NCBI GenBank assembly: GCA_964460345.1
Contig: CAYWRO010000074.1
Location: 1-17,024, forward strand
Source: CAYWRO01 sp964460345
Lineage (GTDB): Bacteria; Planctomycetota; Phycisphaerae; Phycisphaerales; UBA1924
Direction of reading: 5' to 3'
Length of the DNA stretch: 17,024 nucleotides
The notes beneath the pieces were generated by a model. The model saw nothing but the letters and a program-made list of their open reading frames with translations. It searched no databases and was not told where the DNA came from. This document shows positions 1 to 6,583 of this stretch, one piece after another. Numbering within the stretch: position 1 is the first letter of the stretch; each line of letters opens with the position of its first letter. The translations under genes and the position numbers were made by a program.

Positions 1-334
1 CCAGGTCATCTGCAAGCCGGGCTCCATCACCCCGCACACCAAGTTCCGCGGCCAGGTCTACGTCCTGACCAAGGAAGAAGGTGGCCGCCACACCCCCTTC
101 TTCAAGGGGTATCGTCCGCAGTTCTACTTCCGCACCACGGACGTGACCGGCTCGGTGCTGAAGCTGATCGGCGAGGGTGGCGCCGAGGCCGAGATGTGCA
201 TGCCCGGCGACAACATCACCATGGAGATCGACCTGGGCGACAAGCCCGTCGCCATGGAGACCGGGCTCCGCTTCGCTGTCCGTGAAGGTGGCCGCACGAT
301 CGGCTCCGGCACGGTCATCGAGATTCTCGAGTAG
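1..334 (+). CDS. tuf: Elongation factor Tu, C-terminal part (5' truncated by window)
   Basis: The frame opening at base 2 encodes 110 residues that read as the end of domain 2 and nearly all of domain 3 of EF-Tu, the GTPase that delivers aminoacyl-tRNA to the ribosome. Recognisable blocks are KPGSITPHTKF, VYVLTKEEGGRHTPF, GYRPQFYFRTTDVTG, MPGDN and the near-terminal RFAVREGGRTIGSGTV. The G domain lies upstream of the window. The gene ends with TAG and is followed by a strong hairpin (372-406), then rpmG, tRNA-Trp, secE and nusG, the usual order downstream of a tuf copy. Whether the genome has a second tuf cannot be seen here. Identity is very secure; only the 5' end is missing. Confidence 0.97.
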   Translation, partial: QVICKPGSITPHTKFRGQVYVLTKEEGGRHTPFFKGYRPQFYFRTTDVTGSVLKLIGEGGAEAEMCMPGDNITMEIDLGDKPVAMETGLRFAVREGGRTIGSGTVIEILE

Positions 335-371
335 TTGCCGCGGCCGCCAGGCCGCTCACCCCAGACCCATT

Positions 372-406
372 CCGTCCCGTCGGAGACATCCGGCGGGGCG
401 GCTTTT
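372..406 (+). terminator. Intrinsic terminator or attenuator between tuf and rpmG
   Basis: A 12-bp stem pairs 372-383 (CCGTCCCGTCGG) with 390-401 (CCGGCGGGGCGG) without mismatch, using two G-U pairs. The loop is six bases (384-389), and a C then four T (403-406) follow. It lies 38 bases after the tuf stop. The T tract is short, so partial termination that lowers rpmG-secE-nusG expression relative to tuf is as likely as full termination. Confidence 0.7.
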
Positions 407-467
407 CAGAAGAACCCCGACCGGCCGCCCGACCGGGCAGGCCTTGAAGTGAAACGGAGCCGTCATC

Positions 468-650
468 ATGGCGAAGAAGAAGGCAGAAGCCCGCGAGTAC
501 GTGTGGCTCCAGTGCTCGGAGACGGGCGACCTGAACTATCGGACGTCGATCAACGTCAAGGGCGGCATCGACGAGAAGCTCAAGGCCGGCTTCAACAAGT
601 ACTGCCCGCGCCTGCGCCGCCACACGCTGCACAAGATCAAGCGCAAGTGA
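468..650 (+). CDS. rpmG: 50S ribosomal protein L33, variant zinc-knuckle form
   Basis: The 60-residue protein matches L33, a small protein of the large ribosomal subunit near the E site. It has the basic MAKKK start, the strand VWLQC, a central NYRTSIN and the C-terminal YCPRLRRHTLHKIKRK. Zinc-binding L33 proteins have two CxxC-type pairs; here the first site reads CSET and the second CPRL, so one cysteine of each pair remains (about residues 16 and 46). The segment VKGGIDEKLKAGF is longer than the usual linker. GGAG at 456-459 lies 8 bases before the ATG. The gene sits between tuf and tRNA-Trp, its normal place. Confidence 0.93.
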   Translation: MAKKKAEAREYVWLQCSETGDLNYRTSINVKGGIDEKLKAGFNKYCPRLRRHTLHKIKRK

Positions 651-711
651 CCCGGCCGCGGTCACGTGCGTACAAGGGAACGGAGCCACCGGGGGGACGG
701 GGGAGCACCGA

Positions 712-784
<73 letters not shown>

Positions 785-904
785 CTTGACCGAAATCTGT
801 GGCACGGGCCCTTCAGGCCCGCAAGGCGGCAACAAAACCGGGCCGCAGCATGAGAACGAACGGTGTGGGCGGCCAAGACACGGGCCGAAGTCCCGCGCCA
901 CCAC

Positions 905-911
905 GAAGGGA
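905..911 (+). promoter_or_regulatory. Shine-Dalgarno site deciding the secE start
   Basis: GAAGGGA lies 10 bases before the ATG at 922. This favours 922 over in-frame upstream ATGs at 799 and 850, whose reading would add an arginine-rich, compositionally odd leader. Confidence 0.5.
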
Positions 912-921
912 CCAGTCCGCG

Positions 922-1605
922 ATGGCGTTCGGAATCTACAAACCGGGTCAGGGGTACTGGGTGCGGGTCATGACGGCAGTCATGCTGGGCGTCCTGACCC
1001 TTGCCGCCGCCGCGTGGCTCTTCGGTGAGGGGCAGCGGATCGCCAGCACGCTGCCGCAGTCGCGCTGGACGGTCTCCCTGACAAGCACGCCTGAGCAGGA
1101 ACTGGCCGCCGGTTCACCGGTCACGGTCGAGCGGCGCACCAGCACCGGCGAGATCCAGACCGTCGCCGAGGGAGAACTGGCTCGCACCAGCGGGGCCGTG
1201 GTCAACCTGCGGTCCGTCGAGTTGGCTGACGAGAACATCGACCACTCTCGCGCGACCCACCTGGTCGTGCAGCAGGGCGGTCAGTCGACACGGCTGCCGA
1301 TTTCCGGCACGCCGGTCCTTTCTGCGGCGGTGGAGCCGCTGTACATCCAGGGCGGCCTGGCTGGCATCGCCATCGCATTGGGCGCGCTGTTGACCATCTG
1401 GCTCGTCGGCGCCAAGCCGCAGTCCGTCGAGTTCCTCATCGCCACCGACATGGAGATGAAGAAGGTCAACTGGAGCACTCGGAAGGACATCCTCCGCTCC
1501 ACCAACGTGGTCATTTTCGTCTCTCTGGTCATGACGCTCGCCCTCTTCGGCATCGACTTCGTCTTCCAGACGTTCTTCCGGGCGATCGGCATCCTGGTGA
1601 ACTGA
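922..1605 (+). CDS. secE: Preprotein translocase subunit SecE, long form with extracytoplasmic insert
   Basis: The 227-residue product ends in a standard SecE core (about 168-227). This has the amphipathic cytoplasmic helix EMKKVNWSTRKDI (178-190) and a last transmembrane helix (about 194-216). SecE clamps SecY in the SecYEG export channel. Upstream lie a first transmembrane helix (about 17-36, after YKPGQGYWVRV) and a second (about 144-163). This is the three-helix topology of E. coli SecE, but with about 107 residues (37-143) in the first extracytoplasmic loop, where E. coli has only a few. That insert is polar and strand-like (WTVSLTSTPEQE, GAVVNLRSVEL). An in-frame ATG at 799 would extend the protein, but 922 has the better Shine-Dalgarno and starts at the conserved motif. 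Confidence 0.93.
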   Translation: MAFGIYKPGQGYWVRVMTAVMLGVLTLAAAAWLFGEGQRIASTLPQSRWTVSLTSTPEQELAAGSPVTVERRTSTGEIQTVAEGELARTSGAVVNLRSVELADENIDHSRATHLVVQQGGQSTRLPISGTPVLSAAVEPLYIQGGLAGIAIALGALLTIWLVGAKPQSVEFLIATDMEMKKVNWSTRKDILRSTNVVIFVSLVMTLALFGIDFVFQTFFRAIGILVN

Positions 1606-1866
1606 CCCTCGGCAGTCCGGGCCGACCTGACGTCCTGGGGGCGTTTAACGGCCCCTGCCGCTGGACGGCCGCGCCCCGGGCCTACGATTGTTCTGCTGTC
1701 GCTGGGATGGGGACCGGGCACGGGGGGGACGATTCTTGATTGTCGCCGCTTTTTGTACCGGCCCCGCATGCAGCGGGACCACGGCGGCACAAGTAGACTG
1801 ACATTGACCGCGACGACGGGCCGTCGCGGCTGAAGCCCTCGGGTAAGGGGGAAGGAGCAACCTGCA
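1606..1866. other. secE-nusG spacer with hairpins
   Basis: No gene is seen in these 261 bases. A short hairpin after secE (GGGGC 1638-1642 with GCCCC 1651-1655, loop GTTTAACG) lacks a T tract. A perfect 8-bp stem, 1808-1815 with 1822-1829 (CCGCGACG/CGTCGCGG), lies just before the nusG ribosome-binding site and could be a leader structure. The length suggests nusG has its own promoter, but I could not find a convincing -35/-10 pair. Confidence 0.4.
1852..1857 (+). promoter_or_regulatory. Strong Shine-Dalgarno for nusG
   Basis: AAGGAG stands in a purine-rich run, 9 bases before the ATG at 1867. It supports the long N-terminus of NusG over the internal ATG at 1984. Confidence 0.7.
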
Positions 1867-2535
1867 ATGACGACCGATGAGCAGACCACGGAGCAGACCG
1901 GACAGACCGGAGAGGGCACAGAAACCCCTCTGGCCGAGCGTTCCGGCCTGATCGACGCGGACGACCCCATCCGCAATGAAGGGATGGACTGGTTCGTCCT
2001 TCGCGTCGCCTCCAACAAGGAAAGCTCCGTCCGCGAGACGCTCCTGCGCAAGATCCAGATCGAAGGCATGGGCCACCTGGTCAACCGGATTCTCGTCCCC
2101 ACGGAAAAGACCAAGACAATCAAGGGCGGCCGCCAGCGGATCGTCGAGACCAAGCTCTACCCCGGCTACGTCTTCGTCGAGATGCGGCTCGAGCCGGATG
2201 GCCGCATCCCCCAGGACGTCTTCTTCCTCATCAAGGAGACCACCGGAGTAGGGGATTTCGTCGGCACGGCCGGACGCCCCACGCCGATGCAGGAGCACGA
2301 GATCGAAAAGATGCTCCTTGACAGCCGCAAGCCGGAAGAGGAGCCCACGGTCAAGCTCGTCTTCGAGAAGGGGGAGGCCGTCACCATCCGGGAAGGTCCC
2401 TTCCAGGGATACGAGGGCACCGTCGACGAACTCCTGCCGGAGAAGGGGCTTGTGCGCGTGCTCGTGACGATCTTCGGCCGGCAGGCCCCGATCGAACTCG
2501 AAGAGTGGCAGCTCTCGAAGGCCAACGAGACCTGA
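1867..2535 (+). CDS. nusG: Transcription termination/antitermination protein NusG
   Basis: The 222-residue protein has both NusG domains. The NGN domain (about 41-155) binds the RNA polymerase clamp and shows DWFVLRVASNKE, YPGYVFVEM (99-107) and GVGDFVGTAGRPTP. The KOW domain (about 168-215) shows GEAVTIREGPFQGYEG and VRVLVTIFGR; in the family it contacts Rho or ribosomal protein S10. About 40 acidic, Thr/Gln/Glu-rich residues precede NGN, making it longer than the roughly 180 residues of E. coli NusG. The strong Shine-Dalgarno at 1852 supports this start. A perfect terminator follows directly and no rplK is present, so the ribosomal part of the classical operon has been separated. Confidence 0.97.
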   Translation: MTTDEQTTEQTGQTGEGTETPLAERSGLIDADDPIRNEGMDWFVLRVASNKESSVRETLLRKIQIEGMGHLVNRILVPTEKTKTIKGGRQRIVETKLYPGYVFVEMRLEPDGRIPQDVFFLIKETTGVGDFVGTAGRPTPMQEHEIEKMLLDSRKPEEEPTVKLVFEKGEAVTIREGPFQGYEGTVDELLPEKGLVRVLVTIFGRQAPIELEEWQLSKANET

Positions 2536-2565
2536 GCTGGCGGCCTCAAACCTGAATCACCCTCG

Positions 2566-2592
2566 CGGCGGCGCTCAGAGCGCCGCCGTTTT
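2566..2592 (+). terminator. Intrinsic terminator of the nusG transcript
   Basis: A perfect 10-bp stem (CGGCGGCGCT 2566-2575, AGCGCCGCCG 2579-2588) with loop CAG is followed by TTTT then A. It begins 30 bases after the nusG stop and closes the tuf-nusG block. Confidence 0.9.
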
Positions 2593-2924
2593 ATACCTGC
2601 ATGTCCGTTGATTTGCTGACTTGCGTCCGGTCGCTGCGCCGGTACGCTATCCAGATCGGGCCATCGGTTCTGATGGCAGGCTGCGTCGGGTGCTGCTTGC
2701 CCGGCGCGAGGTGTGTGTACGACAGGCGATCATGAGCGATCGACAGAATCGCGCGGCGAGTCCGCTGCGTCCGGCTGAGTGCCGGTGCGCCTATTTGCAT
2801 GTTTCAGGCCGCACTCCGCCGATGACCGCGGCTGGCTGCCTGACTTTCTCGTTCTGTGGCGGTCGGCCGCCGGCTTCCGGCCCGATCGCCGTCCGGTTCC
2901 CAATCTGGATTTCGGAGGCAAAGC
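2593..2924. other. Intergenic region upstream of the secreted-protein pair
   Basis: These 332 bases lie between the nusG terminator and the first GC-dockerin gene. Reading frames through them show no family features and are arginine-rich noise. The region must hold the promoter for the downstream gene, but I see no clear -35/-10 pair. Only the Shine-Dalgarno at 2914 is well supported. Confidence 0.4.
2914..2918 (+). promoter_or_regulatory. Shine-Dalgarno deciding the start of the first GC-dockerin protein
   Basis: GGAGG lies 6 bases before the ATG at 2925, directly ahead of a clean signal peptide. The in-frame ATG at 2856 would put 23 unrelated residues before the signal sequence. Confidence 0.75.
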
Positions 2925-4280
2925 ATGCGGAATTACGGCAAGAGCATCATGGCGGCGGCAGCGCTGGGGTTGACGGCGGGGGCGATGGCCGCGGGGCCGG
3001 ACGTGATCTACTCGGACATTTCCTCGACGTGGCAGTACTCGCCCGTCAACGGCATCCGGGCCTATGCCCTGGGCAGCCACACGTGCAACATTGGTGATTC
3101 GAACATGGTCTGGAACGGCGGCACGGGAAGCCCGTGGCTGGCGATGAACGCCTACCGCATGCACGACGGCCGGATCGTTCAGATCGGCATGTCCTGGTGC
3201 AAGAACGCCTGCTGTGCCGCGGCGGGCGACGGCTGCCCGGTGGGCAACTGCAACGGGCAGGGCGGGCAGCAGCTTGGCGTGAACTGCCGGGACGTCTACG
3301 GCGCCTCTTACAACGGCGGCCAGTCGCGCCTGGGGCCGCGGAGCGGGATCAACGCCTTCACGGGCGCGATCACCGCGAACCACAGCGGCTCCGGCAACTC
3401 CATCTACAAGCGCCTGCAGATCCGGCAGACGGATCTCAGCGCAGCGACGTACCCCGGCGCGCGGTACTTCCTCGAAGGGCAGTACATCGCCATTGATGAA
3501 GACCCCGGCGAGCCCGTCCTGAACAACGTTTCCTACCGCCCCGTGTCGCTGAACACGAGCACCTATGACCTGAACCCGACGGCCTCGACACAGGTCGGCC
3601 TGCCCGCGATCTACGCGTGGCGCGATCACGGCAACGGCATGAACATCTCCGATCCGACCGTCACGATCTTCAACCTTGACGTCCCCGATGAAGGGCGCTT
3701 CGTGGCGGGGGCAAAGGTCATCGACGAGGGCGACGGCACCTGGCGGTACGAGTACGCCATCTACAACATCAACTCAGACCGTTCGGGCGGATCCTTCGCG
3801 GTGCGGGTCCCGATCGGCGCGACCGTTTCCGACATCGGCTTCCACGACGTCGACTATCACTCCGGCGAGCCGTACGACAACACGGACTGGCGCGCCGCGC
3901 GCGTGGGCGACCGCATCATCTGGTCCGGCCCGCAATCCTTTGTCGCCAACCCCAACAGCAATGCGCTGCGCTGGGGCACCATGTACAACTTCTGGTTCAC
4001 CGCCGACCGGCCACCGGCGTCCGGCGACATCATGCTCGGCCTCTTCAAGCCGGGCGTGCCGGGGCAGGTCGCGTCGAGCACCACCGCCCCCGGCGGCTGC
4101 GCGGCCGACGTCGACAACAACCAGCAGGTCGACGTCTTCGATCTGCTGGCGTACCTGGATACCTGGTTCGAGGGCAGCCAGAACGCCGAGCTGACCGACG
4201 ACCTGCCGCCGCAGGTTGACGTTTTTGACCTGCTGAGCTTCCTGGACGGCTGGTTCGCGGAATCCGGCCAGGGCTGCTGA
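2925..4280 (+). CDS. Secreted protein with C-terminal GC-type dockerin repeats (paralog 1)
   Basis: The 451-residue protein begins with a signal peptide (basic start, hydrophobic AAALGLTAGAMAA, likely cleavage after residue 23), so the mature protein starts GPDVI. The body (24-390) is a family of unknown function with a cysteine-rich stretch (CKNACC, CPVGNC, VNC) and blocks KRLQIRQTDL, AWRDHGNG, DGTWRYEYAIYN, YHSGEPYDNTDW and NALRWGTMYNF. Residues 392-451 hold two dockerin/EF-hand-like repeats (VDVFDLLAYLDTWF and VDVFDLLSFLDGWF) and the chain ends in Gly-Cys. I recall such tails named GC-type dockerins in Phycisphaerae; a role in attachment or surface sorting is plausible but unproven. It is a tandem duplicate of the next gene. 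No enzymatic motif is recognised. Confidence 0.88.
   Translation: MRNYGKSIMAAAALGLTAGAMAAGPDVIYSDISSTWQYSPVNGIRAYALGSHTCNIGDSNMVWNGGTGSPWLAMNAYRMHDGRIVQIGMSWCKNACCAAAGDGCPVGNCNGQGGQQLGVNCRDVYGASYNGGQSRLGPRSGINAFTGAITANHSGSGNSIYKRLQIRQTDLSAATYPGARYFLEGQYIAIDEDPGEPVLNNVSYRPVSLNTSTYDLNPTASTQVGLPAIYAWRDHGNGMNISDPTVTIFNLDVPDEGRFVAGAKVIDEGDGTWRYEYAIYNINSDRSGGSFAVRVPIGATVSDIGFHDVDYHSGEPYDNTDWRAARVGDRIIWSGPQSFVANPNSNALRWGTMYNFWFTADRPPASGDIMLGLFKPGVPGQVASSTTAPGGCAADVDNNQQVDVFDLLAYLDTWFEGSQNAELTDDLPPQVDVFDLLSFLDGWFAESGQGC
4128..4256 (+). repeat. Two dockerin-like repeat units in paralog 1
   Basis: Units at 4128-4169 and 4215-4256 encode VDVFDLLAYLDTWF and VDVFDLLSFLDGWF. Each is preceded by an Asp/Asn-rich stretch (DVDNNQQ and LTDDLPPQ) that could form a calcium-binding loop of dockerin type. 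The codons differ between units, so the repeat is old and kept at protein level. Confidence 0.75.
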
Positions 4281-4427
4281 TCAGATCTGGCCGGAATGGC
4301 GGCCAGATCTGGCCTTCTGCGGTCTGGCAGAAGGCCCATTTCACTCCGCGGCCGCCGCGGAGTGGATCCTCTCCGGATCTCGTGCCATGATTGGCACGTT
4401 GGAATGCATCCGTCCGGAGATGAAAGC
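4281..4427 (+). repeat. Spacer with five consecutive hairpins
   Basis: The 147 bases between the two paralogs are almost wholly inverted repeats. (1) 4282-4293/4300-4311, 12 bp, CAGATCTGGCCG. (2) 4311-4320/4327-4336, 10 bp, GGCCTTCTGC. (3) 4342-4351/4355-4364, 10 bp, CACTCCGCGG, loop CCG. (4) 4365-4369/4375-4379, 5 bp. (5) 4381-4387/4392-4398, 7 bp, CGTGCCA, loop TGAT. All stems are perfect. GGCCAGATCTGGCC at 4301-4314 is also a 14-bp palindrome. No T tract follows any hairpin, so classical intrinsic termination is doubtful; transcript stabilisation or differential expression of the two genes is possible. Confidence 0.8.
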
Positions 4428-5810
4428 ATGATGCTTCGAGCCCGGGCGGCCGCGCTTCTGAGCGCGGCCGCCTTTGCAATCAGCGCCGCCACCGCCCCCG
4501 CCGCGGGCCCCGATGTGATCGTCGGCGAGATCGAGGGATCCACGCAGTGGAGCTTTTCCGGCAGCGTCCTCGCCTATTCGGTCGGTACGGTCTCCTGCAA
4601 CATCGGTGATGAGCCGCTCGACTGGATCGCCGAAAGCACGCGGCACCCGGTCATCGCCCAGCAGATGTACAGGCTGCACGACGGCCGCATCGAACAGATC
4701 GGCCAGGCGTGGCTCAAGCACGGGCTGTGCGCGCTGCAGAACTGGACGTGTGGAACCTGCGTGCCTGCCGGATTTTTCTGCGAGGAGGCCCTGGGCGTCG
4801 GGTGCTCGGATCCATACGACGTCTTTCTCAATGGCGCCCAGGGCGGTATGGGGCCGAAGTTCGAGGTGAACCCCGCCACCGGCGGCTTTAACTGGCCCCC
4901 CACCGACCTGGGCCAGGAGGGTGATGAGATCTATAAGCGCCTGCAAGTGCGCGAATCTGAGCTCACCGTCTTTGACGCGCTCTACTTCGTTGAGGCGCAG
5001 TACATCCATCCGCAGGATGCGATTGCCGGCAACGGGAACAACAACGCCTCGTACCGCCGCTTCACCGTCGGTGGGACCGGCTCCATCTTCCTTCAGGGGC
5101 CGACAGTGCGTGAGAAGCCCGCCATCCACGCCTGGCGCGATCATGGCGGCGGCATCGATGTGGAAGATCCGTCGGTTACGCTCGTCAACGTCGATGTGCC
5201 GGGCGACGGCAGGTTCATCGCCGGCGCAAAGGTCATTGATAACAACGACGGCACCTGGCGCTACGAGTACGCCGTGCACAACCTTAACTCACATCGTGCG
5301 GGCGCCTCGCTCGCAATCCCGCTGCCGCGGGGCGCAATGGTTTCCGGCACACGCTTTCACGACGTGAACTATCACTCCGGCGAGCCCTTCGACAACACCG
5401 ACTGGAGCATCACCATCGGCGCCGATGCCGTCGTGTTCTCCAGTCCGCAGACCTTCGCCGAGAATCCCAACACCAACGCCCTGCGCTGGTCCACGCTGTA
5501 CAACTTCTCCCTCACCACCGATGTACCTCCCGCCCCCGGCCACCTCACGCTCGGCCTCTTCCGCCCCGGCGCGCCCGGTGAGCCCGACAGCATGGCAATT
5601 CCACTGCCGGTCCCATCCTCTCCCGGCACGCCGTGCAGCGCCGAACTCACCGACGACCAACCCCCTCACGTCGACGTTTTCGACCTGCTGGCGTACCTGG
5701 ACCTGTGGTTCGATGCGGACGCCGCGGCGGAACGGACGGACGACGCCCCGCCGCAGATCGACGTCTTCGACCTGCTGGACTACCTCGACGCCTGGTTTGA
5801 GGGGTGTTGA
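4428..5810 (+). CDS. Secreted protein with C-terminal GC-type dockerin repeats (paralog 2)
   Basis: This 460-residue protein is a diverged copy of the preceding gene product. It has a signal peptide (likely cleavage after residue 26) and its mature start is also GPDVI. Shared blocks include CNIGD, HDGRIEQIGQAWLKHG, KRLQVRESEL, AWRDHGGG, AGAKVIDNNDGTWRYEYAV, YHSGEPFDNTDW and NALRWSTLYNF. The cysteine-rich stretch differs (CALQNWTCGTCV, then GVGC). Residues 403-460 hold two dockerin-like repeats and the protein ends EGC. ATGs at 4428 and 4431 are both usable; GGAG at 4416-4419 lies 8 bases before 4428. An in-frame ATG at 4296 would start inside the hairpin spacer and is rejected. Function is unknown; probably cell-surface or extracellular. 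Confidence 0.88.
   Translation: MMLRARAAALLSAAAFAISAATAPAAGPDVIVGEIEGSTQWSFSGSVLAYSVGTVSCNIGDEPLDWIAESTRHPVIAQQMYRLHDGRIEQIGQAWLKHGLCALQNWTCGTCVPAGFFCEEALGVGCSDPYDVFLNGAQGGMGPKFEVNPATGGFNWPPTDLGQEGDEIYKRLQVRESELTVFDALYFVEAQYIHPQDAIAGNGNNNASYRRFTVGGTGSIFLQGPTVREKPAIHAWRDHGGGIDVEDPSVTLVNVDVPGDGRFIAGAKVIDNNDGTWRYEYAVHNLNSHRAGASLAIPLPRGAMVSGTRFHDVNYHSGEPFDNTDWSITIGADAVVFSSPQTFAENPNTNALRWSTLYNFSLTTDVPPAPGHLTLGLFRPGAPGEPDSMAIPLPVPSSPGTPCSAELTDDQPPHVDVFDLLAYLDLWFDADAAAERTDDAPPQIDVFDLLDYLDAWFEGC
5670..5798 (+). repeat. Two dockerin-like repeat units in paralog 2
   Basis: Units at 5670-5711 and 5757-5798 encode VDVFDLLAYLDLWF and IDVFDLLDYLDAWF, each after a (T)DDxPPx loop. The unit spacing (87 bases) equals that in paralog 1 (4128 to 4215), so the pair was present before the gene duplicated. 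Confidence 0.75.
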
Positions 5811-5840
5811 GGCGAAGCAGCGCAGACCGCATGGTGACGC

Positions 5841-5873
5841 CTTTCTGCCGGCAGCATCTAAGTCCGCAGAAAG
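5841..5873 (+). promoter_or_regulatory. Hairpin next to the pirin ribosome-binding site
   Basis: CTTTCTGC (5841-5848) is the exact complement of GCAGAAAG (5866-5873), with a 17-base loop. The 3' arm ends one base before the Shine-Dalgarno GAGG (5875-5878) of the pirin gene, so folding could affect access to it. A weak 8-bp stem may also be chance. Confidence 0.35.
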
Positions 5874-5884
5874 TGAGGCGCACT

Positions 5885-6583
5885 ATGTTGAGAGTCCGAC
5901 GCGCTGCCGATCGCGGCCGAACCAGCACCTCCTGGCTTGATGGCCGACATACATTCTCGTTCGGCGATTACCGCGATCCGGCGAACGTTCGTTTCCGCAC
6001 ACTCCGCGTCATCAACGACGATCGCGTTGCGCCTGGCGGCGGCTTTCCCACGCACCCGCACCAGAACATGGAGATCCTGACGTACATTATCGAAGGCGCC
6101 CTTGAGCACGAGGATTCGACCGGGGGCGGCGGCGTGATCAGGCCGGGAGATGTTCAGCGCATGAGCGCCGGCTCCGGTGTGACGCACAGCGAGTTCAACC
6201 ATTCGCGCAGCGAGCCCGTTCGACTGCTGCAGGTCTGGCTCTTTCCAGCGGAGAAGGACGCCCCGCCCTCCTACGAGCAACGTCACTTCCCTGACGCTGA
6301 ACGCCGGGGTCGCCTGCGACTGATCGCCTCACCGGACGGCCAGAACGATTCGCTGCGCATTGGGCAGGATGCGCGCATTTACGCAGGGCTACTCAATGCA
6401 GACGAGCAGGCGGAGCATGAAATCGAACCCGGACGCGGGGTCTGGATCCAGGTCGCCCGCGGCAGCCTGCGCGTGAACGACGTTGAGTTGAACGAGGGGG
6501 ACGGTCTGGCGGTCGAAGATGAACAGCGCCTTGCGCTCAGCAACGCAAACCATGCTGAGATCCTGTTGTTAGATCTGGCCTGA
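5885..6583 (+). CDS. Pirin-family cupin protein (YhhW-like)
   Basis: The 232-residue protein has the length of E. coli YhhW (231) and its hallmark blocks: WLDGRHTFSFGDY, LRVINDDRVAPGGGFPTHPH, MEILTYIIEGALEHEDS, VIRPGDVQRMSAGSGVTHSEFN and PSYEQRHF. The four metal ligands fall at His57, His59, His101 and Glu103, the numbering I know from YhhW, so a metal-binding bicupin is expected. Family members show quercetin 2,3-dioxygenase activity in vitro; the true substrate here is unknown. GAGG at 5875-5878, 6 bases before the ATG, fixes the start. It follows paralog 2 by 74 bases and may be co-transcribed. Its stop TGA directly abuts the stop of the convergent glycosyltransferase gene. Confidence 0.93.
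   Translation: MLRVRRAADRGRTSTSWLDGRHTFSFGDYRDPANVRFRTLRVINDDRVAPGGGFPTHPHQNMEILTYIIEGALEHEDSTGGGGVIRPGDVQRMSAGSGVTHSEFNHSRSEPVRLLQVWLFPAEKDAPPSYEQRHFPDAERRGRLRLIASPDGQNDSLRIGQDARIYAGLLNADEQAEHEIEPGRGVWIQVARGSLRVNDVELNEGDGLAVEDEQRLALSNANHAEILLLDLA

Noticed and set aside
1741..1800. Possible sigma-70 promoter for nusG (TTGTAC and TAGACT)
   Set aside because: The spacing of 35 bases is far from the usual 16-18, so the two boxes cannot form one promoter.
1281..2153. A 290-codon minus-strand open frame across secE and nusG
   Set aside because: It is antisense to two conserved genes, is Arg/Ser/Pro-rich and has no recognisable domain.
4315..4345. Hairpin 2 of the spacer read as a classical intrinsic terminator
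   Set aside because: Only a mixed CATTTCACT follows the stem; there is no T tract, so I describe it as a hairpin only.
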